Part shown: one piece after another, positions 59,144 through 64,000 of the stretch
Numbering within the stretch: position 1 is the stretch's first letter
Layout of the letters: every line of letters starts with the position of its first letter
NCBI RefSeq assembly: GCF_019312595.1
Contig: NZ_JAHWDQ010000003.1
Coordinates: 124,001-188,000 of the forward strand
DNA length: 64,000 bases
DNA from: Zhongshania aquimaris
Lineage (GTDB): Bacteria > Pseudomonadota > Gammaproteobacteria > Pseudomonadales > Spongiibacteraceae
Direction: 5' to 3'
The notes under the pieces: model-generated
The model's database searches: none
Seen by the model: the letters and a program-made list of their open reading frames with translations, nothing else
What the model was told of the DNA's origin: nothing
Made by a program: the position numbers and the translations under genes

Positions 59144-60433
59144 CTAGGCGTAATAGTCTACGCCGCTATTTTGCAATATGACTTCAGCATTTAACTCACC
59201 CGATGAAACACCGTTATCTTCACCATTTAAACCTTGTTGGCTAGATCCGGCATCACCGCCATTGCCGCGTCCATTGGCAGCGCCAGATCGATCACCGGCG
59301 GATTGACCGGCAAACTGTTGGCCGTTATTCCCCGCACTATTGTCGTTCAAGTTTGGGTTATGGCTCACTTTTACTTCTTCTAAGCGCAAACCTTGGTTTT
59401 CCATACCGCTATGCAAGCGCGGCATCATTTTTTCCATTAACTCAGAGGTGTCTCTATTCTGGGCTTGAATTTGCACTGAAGTCGTATCACCTTGCACCGA
59501 TAGCTGAATATGGATGCTGCCTAACTCTGCGGGGTGAAGTTGCATGGTCGCGGTGTGAACACCGTTACCCGCCATCCACGAAATTTTAGCGGACATCGCC
59601 TGGCTCCAGGCCGGGTCGGTTAAGGCGTTTTGGCTAAGACTTAAGGCGACAGGCGCCCGTGCGGCACTGCTCTCTGCCGAGCGGCTTTGTGGCGCCGCCG
59701 ATAGTTCAAGACCAGAGCTAGACTCAGCATTGAGATCAACTGATTGAAGTGCGGACTTTACTTGCGGTGCAGCACTTGCAGCAGAGCTAAGCTGCATTGC
59801 ATTGGCAAACCCCGTTGTAGGTTTCGCTAAATCGCTTACGGTATTCGGTAGTGAATTGGGGCTTGCTTTGCCGTCAGCAAGCTTCTCGCCTTTTGCAAGT
59901 ATCGTCTCTGCGAGTTCATTGTCGTTGGCTAGTTGACCTTCGCTAGCGTCCAGCGAAAGCCCTGCCACACTAGCGGCGACATTTGACGCGTTGGCATTAT
60001 TTGTTCCATGAGCGCCTGCTTGTCTCGACCAATCTATCTGTGTTTGCTGCCAAGTTACTAAGACTTCGCCTTCTTCAGACAGTAATTGTGTATCGGTATT
60101 TTCAAGGGATTCTAGATCAGTAACCGGCAATTCTGTTCCGCTTTTCGGCAGCAGTTTTCCGCTGAAACCAATATTCGTCAAGGAGTCAGAGAAGATATCA
60201 ATATCGCCGCTGAGTGGATCATCGCCATCAACTTGTGATGCCCCGCCACTCATAAAATTATCACTGGGCACCACACCTTGCGCCGTGCCTAGCAGCAGAT
60301 TAAACGGCGTTGCCGCCGGTGTTTCACCTACCCCACGACCGCCCACAGAACCTGCATTTACAGGGCTATTCTGCACGCCGGCTTTGGCGCTGCCGTCCAT
60401 TTTAGGTGACGCTAAACTAATACTGTTCTGCAT
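59144..60433 (-). CDS. fliK: Flagellar hook-length control protein FliK
   Basis: A 429-residue, low-complexity secreted protein. The long Ser/Ala/Asn-rich N-terminal part serves as the ruler; the C-terminal Flg_hook domain is near residues 300-365 with MQLHPAELGSIHIQLSVQGD, SVQIQAQNRDTSELMEKM and LRLEEVKVSHNP. FliK interacts with FlhB to switch substrates when the hook is done. Length is typical for the genus-level variety. The spacer behind it holds the repeat arrays. Confidence 0.9.
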   Translation of the reverse strand: MQNSISLASPKMDGSAKAGVQNSPVNAGSVGGRGVGETPAATPFNLLLGTAQGVVPSDNFMSGGASQVDGDDPLSGDIDIFSDSLTNIGFSGKLLPKSGTELPVTDLESLENTDTQLLSEEGEVLVTWQQTQIDWSRQAGAHGTNNANASNVAASVAGLSLDASEGQLANDNELAETILAKGEKLADGKASPNSLPNTVSDLAKPTTGFANAMQLSSAASAAPQVKSALQSVDLNAESSSGLELSAAPQSRSAESSAARAPVALSLSQNALTDPAWSQAMSAKISWMAGNGVHTATMQLHPAELGSIHIQLSVQGDTTSVQIQAQNRDTSELMEKMMPRLHSGMENQGLRLEEVKVSHNPNLNDNSAGNNGQQFAGQSAGDRSGAANGRGNGGDAGSSQQGLNGEDNGVSSGELNAEVILQNSGVDYYA

Positions 60434-60606
60434 GGTGTATGACCTGTTTGTTACGTCAATAAATGTAACTAACTTCTGCCTAATTAAATATTAAAACTCA
60501 ATATCTATGGCGTAATGAGTACTATATAAACCGTTTTCTATGCCGCTAGTCTGTCGCGTTAATAGCGCTTCAGTTAATAACTAATGTCAATTGTTATACG
60601 CAATGT
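60434..60606. other. 173-bp spacer between fliJ and fliK
   Basis: A+T-rich. I see no sigma-54 -24/-12 pair or other strong promoter here, so fliK may be read from upstream or from a promoter I cannot recognise. Confidence 0.3.
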
Positions 60607-61068
60607 TTATGCCATTGCGTTGCTTTGACGCATTGACCAAACAAATCGCTGGCTACTTAGGTCATCAGCCACTCGTTGTTCAGTCGTTTCTGCTTGATAT
60701 AATTCTTGTTTAACATAGCGCTCGGTGAGCTTTTGCATACTCATGGCACGACGACGGCTATCCATCCAGTGTTTACGATCGGCGTTCATGGCGAGCTCTG
60801 CCTTGCGGAGAATTTCACGTTGCTGCGCGATCGCGCCAGACAGCTTAGCCATGAAAGCACGGGATTCCTGCAAACGGCGCAAGTCTAAAAACTCACCCGT
60901 CACTTTGCGACTGGCGTCGGCATATTCCTGGTAGTATTGTTTTAACTCGTCGAGTTTATTTTTTTGTGCTTCGCAGTGGCGCTGGCTGCTAGAGAACTTA
61001 TCTGCTTGTTCACGCTCATTGCGCTCGGCAAGGCTATTAACCGTTTGCATGCGCTTTGACTTTTTCAT
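60607..61068 (-). CDS. fliJ: Flagellar export chaperone FliJ
   Basis: A 153-residue coiled-coil protein (LAERNEREQADKFSSSQRHCEAQKNKLDELKQYYQEY, then RMQTV N-terminus and QLSGAIAQQREILRKAELAM-type helix) with the position after fliI that marks FliJ. It sits in the centre of the FliI hexamer and links export ATPase to the gate. Confidence 0.9.
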   Translation of the reverse strand: MKKSKRMQTVNSLAERNEREQADKFSSSQRHCEAQKNKLDELKQYYQEYADASRKVTGEFLDLRRLQESRAFMAKLSGAIAQQREILRKAELAMNADRKHWMDSRRRAMSMQKLTERYVKQELYQAETTEQRVADDLSSQRFVWSMRQSNAMA

Positions 61069-61121
61069 TCTCAGCCCTCTCAGGACATCACAACAGAATT
61101 TGTTATTTACTTTCTTAATCG

Positions 61122-62462
61122 CTAATCGTCTAGCAACACACTTAGCTGGTCTAATGAACTATCAAAACGCTCTGACTCGTCATAAGCCTGCTGTAAAAAC
61201 TTGACCATTCTCGGCCACGCCGACACTGCTTCATCTAATCGAGCATCACTTCCGCGCTGATAGGCGCCAATAGTGATTAAATCTTTGTTCTGCTGATACA
61301 GCGAATACATTTGCCGAAAATACCTAACCTGATCCTGATGGCTTTTATCGGTTACGTCGTTCATTGCACGACTCACTGATCTTTCAATATCTATCGCTGG
61401 AAAATGTCCTGCATCTGCAAGCGCCCGCGACAACACCACATGTCCATCTAGTATCGCTCTTGCGGAATCGACAATCGGATCATTCTGGTCGTCACCCTCT
61501 GCAAGTACGGTATAAAACGCGGTAATTGATCCACCGCCTGCCGCGCCATTACCCGCTCGTTCGACTAAGGCAGGTAGCCGCGCAAACACAGACGGCGGAT
61601 ACCCCTTTGTCGCTGGCGGCTCGCCCGTAGCAAGCGCGACCTCACGTTGAGCTTGAGCGAAACGGGTAAGAGAATCCATAAGTAGTAACACCTGCTTACC
61701 CTGATCACGAAAGTGCTCAGCAATAGATGTTGCCAGCCACGCGCCTCGCATTCGCATCAATGGCGGGTGATCTGCGGGAGTCGCTATGACTACCGCACGC
61801 TTCATGTCTTCGGTACCCAATATGCTATCGATAAATTCTTTAACTTCTCGGCCACGCTCACCAATCAAGCCAACTACCACCACATCGGCTTCCGTAAACC
61901 GCGTCATCATGCCTAATAGAACGCTCTTCCCTACGCCGCTGCCTGCAAATAAGCCCAAACGCTGACCACGGCCAACGGTTAACAATGCGTTGATTGAACG
62001 CACTCCGACATCGAGAGGTTCGCGTATTGGCTGGCGTAGCAAGGGGTTTATCGGTACACCAGAGATAGACCGGGTCTCAGTGCAATTCAGCGGGCCTTTG
62101 CCGTCTAAAGGTCTGGCCGCACCGTCTAACACGCGGCCAAGCAGGCCGTCACCGACTGGAAAATCTGAGCCTTTTTCGATGGGTATGACGCGGGCATTGG
62201 GCATTACGCCACGCAATTCGCCAGTCGGCATTAAGAGTATTTTATCGGTGGCAAAACCCACCACTTCGGTTTCCAGCCATTCGCCATCTGCTGCCTCGAC
62301 CAAGCAATATCCACCGACGGGGGCCTTGCAGCCGACCGCTTCTAACATGGTGCCTACAACGCGTTTTAACTGACCTTCCACCACAGGGCGATCAGCACCG
62401 CTTAAGCGCTGACGATACTGGGCGAACTTTCCGCTCAGTTCACTGTGTGGCGATGTAGTCAT
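61122..62462 (-). CDS. fliI: Flagellar export ATPase FliI
   Basis: A 446-residue ATPase. Walker [32 protein letters not shown], Walker B region [17 protein letters not shown] and [23 protein letters not shown] match the F1-beta-like export ATPases. I take ATG 62462 (AAGGA seven bases upstream); an upstream in-frame start inside fliH would add 16 residues. Works with FliH and FliJ at the export gate. Confidence 0.95.
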   Translation of the reverse strand: MTTSPHSELSGKFAQYRQRLSGADRPVVEGQLKRVVGTMLEAVGCKAPVGGYCLVEAADGEWLETEVVGFATDKILLMPTGELRGVMPNARVIPIEKGSDFPVGDGLLGRVLDGAARPLDGKGPLNCTETRSISGVPINPLLRQPIREPLDVGVRSINALLTVGRGQRLGLFAGSGVGKSVLLGMMTRFTEADVVVVGLIGERGREVKEFIDSILGTEDMKRAVVIATPADHPPLMRMRGAWLATSIAEHFRDQGKQVLLLMDSLTRFAQAQREVALATGEPPATKGYPPSVFARLPALVERAGNGAAGGGSITAFYTVLAEGDDQNDPIVDSARAILDGHVVLSRALADAGHFPAIDIERSVSRAMNDVTDKSHQDQVRYFRQMYSLYQQNKDLITIGAYQRGSDARLDEAVSAWPRMVKFLQQAYDESERFDSSLDQLSVLLDD

Positions 62463-62499
62463 AGTTAATCCTTCGTTTTGGCGCTGGCTATTTGCCGCG

Positions 62500-63219
62500 C
62501 TAGTGATCAAGCTCCGGCAAACTCATTCCCTGTTCACCGAGCATTTCTGCGCTAATTCGCTGAATACGAGTTTCTAATTCTTCATCAATACGTGAGCAAT
62601 CATTACTAATGCGGCATCCACCGCGACTTACCGTTGGGTCTTCCAGCAGTATCCACGCAGAATCCAAGGCCTCACCCCGCTCTTCAGCAAGCTGGCGAAG
62701 CACATCGACATCGGCGGGATTGAGGTAAATATTTAAATCGCCACTGCTGATCGGCAAGGCTTCGACCGCTTGATGAACCAGGTTTTCAATTAACTCAGGC
62801 CGAACGCTCAATTCATGGCGCAATAGCTGACGGGCCACAGACAATGTCATGTTGAACAACTCGCGCTCTAACTCGCCATCTACCCATTTTTGCGGCTCGC
62901 GCAATGCAGCCATCGCTAACTGCAATTGCTGGCTTTGCTCTGCCAAGATTCGCTTCGCCTCGGCTTGGCCTTCGGCCAAACCCTGTTGATAGCCCTGCTT
63001 TTTTGCGCTTTCGCGGGCAAGTTCCAGCTCATTGGCAAGCTCAACTTTCGCTGTAGATTCACTTTTAGACTTGCTGGTATTTGCCACTGCGCCACTCACC
63101 ACAGGTGGCACCCAGCTTTGATAGGCCGGTTTTTCAGGTGTGCAATCAACAACAGGCGCCTGTGGGGCAGCACTGTCGTTGATAACCCGAGGGCTAAATA
63201 CCTGAAAAACATCTGACAT
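62500..63219 (-). CDS. fliH: Flagellar assembly protein FliH
   Basis: A 239-residue negative regulator of FliI. The central coiled coil with repeated (Q/G)xxxG-like helix [20 protein letters not shown] is typical, and the C-terminal V-ATPase E-like domain (LELEREL..., [36 protein letters not shown]) is clear. It precedes fliI. Confidence 0.92.
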   Translation of the reverse strand: MSDVFQVFSPRVINDSAAPQAPVVDCTPEKPAYQSWVPPVVSGAVANTSKSKSESTAKVELANELELARESAKKQGYQQGLAEGQAEAKRILAEQSQQLQLAMAALREPQKWVDGELERELFNMTLSVARQLLRHELSVRPELIENLVHQAVEALPISSGDLNIYLNPADVDVLRQLAEERGEALDSAWILLEDPTVSRGGCRISNDCSRIDEELETRIQRISAEMLGEQGMSLPELDH

Positions 63220-63306
63220 TCTATTTTCCCTTGGCCAGTTCGTTCGAATTCACTTAACGTGGCAGACTATATTTAGGCATATACAAGCCTATGCTTGGCA
63301 TTCGCT

Positions 63307-64000
63307 CTAAACGTAGTCGTCGCCGCCGCGACCCAAATCAATTTGGCCTGCATCCGCGAGCTTTCTCGCCACCGCCAAAATATCTTTCTGAGCCGCTTCT
63401 ACATCGCTCAGTTTCATGGGGCCACGAGAGTCCATATCTTCAAGCAACATCTCTCGTGCGCGTTTCGACATATTGCCCAGAATTTTCTCGCGCACCTGTT
63501 CGTCGGCACCTTTCAATGCCAGAGGTAATACGTCTGAACCCACTTCACGCAACAGTAGTTGGATACCCTTATCCGGAATATTTACGAGGTTGCCGAACAC
63601 AAACATCAGGTCTTGAATACGCTCCGACAGAGTTTGGTTTTCCTTGGCAACCGCTTCTAAAATACGGGTTTCTGAATCTGGATCAAGACCGTTCATAATG
63701 CCGGCAACGGTCATGGCACCATCGATTTTGCGATTTTTAAATGTGGCGGTAACCGATAATTTCTTCTTAAGAACCGTTTGCAACTGGCGCATAGCGGACT
63801 GGGGAATGGTTTGCATATTCGCAATGCGCAATACAATATCGTCTTGAAGAGCAGGCGGCATTTGTTTTAAAACCGCCACAGCTTGCGCCTGATCCATATG
63901 CGCCATTGTTATGGCGATAATCTGAGGATGCTCATCTTGCATCATGTGCAGCAAGGCTTCTGGCTCTAACCAGCGCAGTGAACTCATTTCCTGGGTTTCT
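63307..64000 (-). CDS. fliG: Flagellar motor switch protein FliG, 5' part cut by window edge
   Basis: The open frame runs to the right edge with 231 codons; full FliG is about 330-340 residues, so the N-terminal third is missing. Visible segments, EPEALLHMMQDEHPQIIAITMAHMD, LRIANMQTIPQSAMRQLQTVLKKK (FliG_M) and GSDVLPLALKGADEQVREKILGNMSKRAREMLLEDMDSRGPMKLSDVEAAQ (FliG_C with the charged torque helix), are typical. The in-frame ATG at 63987 is internal, not the start. Confidence 0.95.
   Translation of the reverse strand, partial: ETQEMSSLRWLEPEALLHMMQDEHPQIIAITMAHMDQAQAVAVLKQMPPALQDDIVLRIANMQTIPQSAMRQLQTVLKKKLSVTATFKNRKIDGAMTVAGIMNGLDPDSETRILEAVAKENQTLSERIQDLMFVFGNLVNIPDKGIQLLLREVGSDVLPLALKGADEQVREKILGNMSKRAREMLLEDMDSRGPMKLSDVEAAQKDILAVARKLADAGQIDLGRGGDDYV

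Overview
The window looks like chromosome of a marine gammaproteobacterium. The polar-type flagellar order (fliG-H-I-J-K-L-M-N-O-P-Q-R-flhB-flhA-flhF-fleN-fliA) resembles Pseudomonas, Marinobacter and Cellvibrionales. The fatty acyl-CoA reductase resembles the Marinobacter wax-ester enzyme as I remember it. The mix of dehalogenase, acyl-CoA synthetase and thiamine salvage suggests a relative of Spongiibacteraceae such as Zhongshania; that assignment is inference. Most genes are on the minus strand in short, tightly packed operons, with no prophage or large island.

Left part (1-13.3 kb): the 5' end of an AGCS amino-acid symporter, a PLP-dependent D-cysteine desulfhydrase/ACC deaminase-like enzyme, yajC away from secDF, exonuclease III, an NTF2-like protein followed by an acyl-CoA synthetase, a DUF1232 protein, Bcp peroxiredoxin, RmuC, PhzF-like, Nudix and flavin-reductase proteins, and moaCDE next to a glyoxalase-II-like hydrolase. 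At 13.7-14.26 kb lies one intact tRNA-Ser(GGA) surrounded by decayed copies of itself and of its terminator, directly against rdgC.

Middle part (14.3-44.2 kb): rdgC, a large unknown lipoprotein, a 264-bp MITE-like element, a CPA-type antiporter followed by a DhlA-type haloalkane dehalogenase, an amidohydrolase-fold protein that has lost its metal ligands, an MBL/HIT pair, an iorAB-type molybdenum hydroxylase, an outer-membrane barrel protein, the fatty acyl-CoA reductase, an NDH-2, several small redox or stress proteins, an Lrp-type regulator divergent from leuA, an operon of VWA protein, membrane protein and ECF-like sigma factor, an IMP-like subclass B1 metallo-beta-lactamase, and a complete thiamine-salvage operon (TPP riboswitch, TonB receptor, thiamine-binding protein, PnuT, kinase).

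Right part (44.6-64 kb): a DoxX protein, a BNR-repeat protein paired with a small MoaD/ThiS-like protein, then the flagellar export, switch and regulatory block. Two good sigma-54 promoter motifs lie inside it, before flhA and before fliL. Between fliK and fliL is an 0.9-kb non-coding segment holding three exact-period 115-bp tandem repeats built of hairpins and a heptanucleotide array with a perfect G-quadruplex motif. The chemotaxis genes that usually follow fliA in relatives are absent here; only the DUF2802 protein remains.
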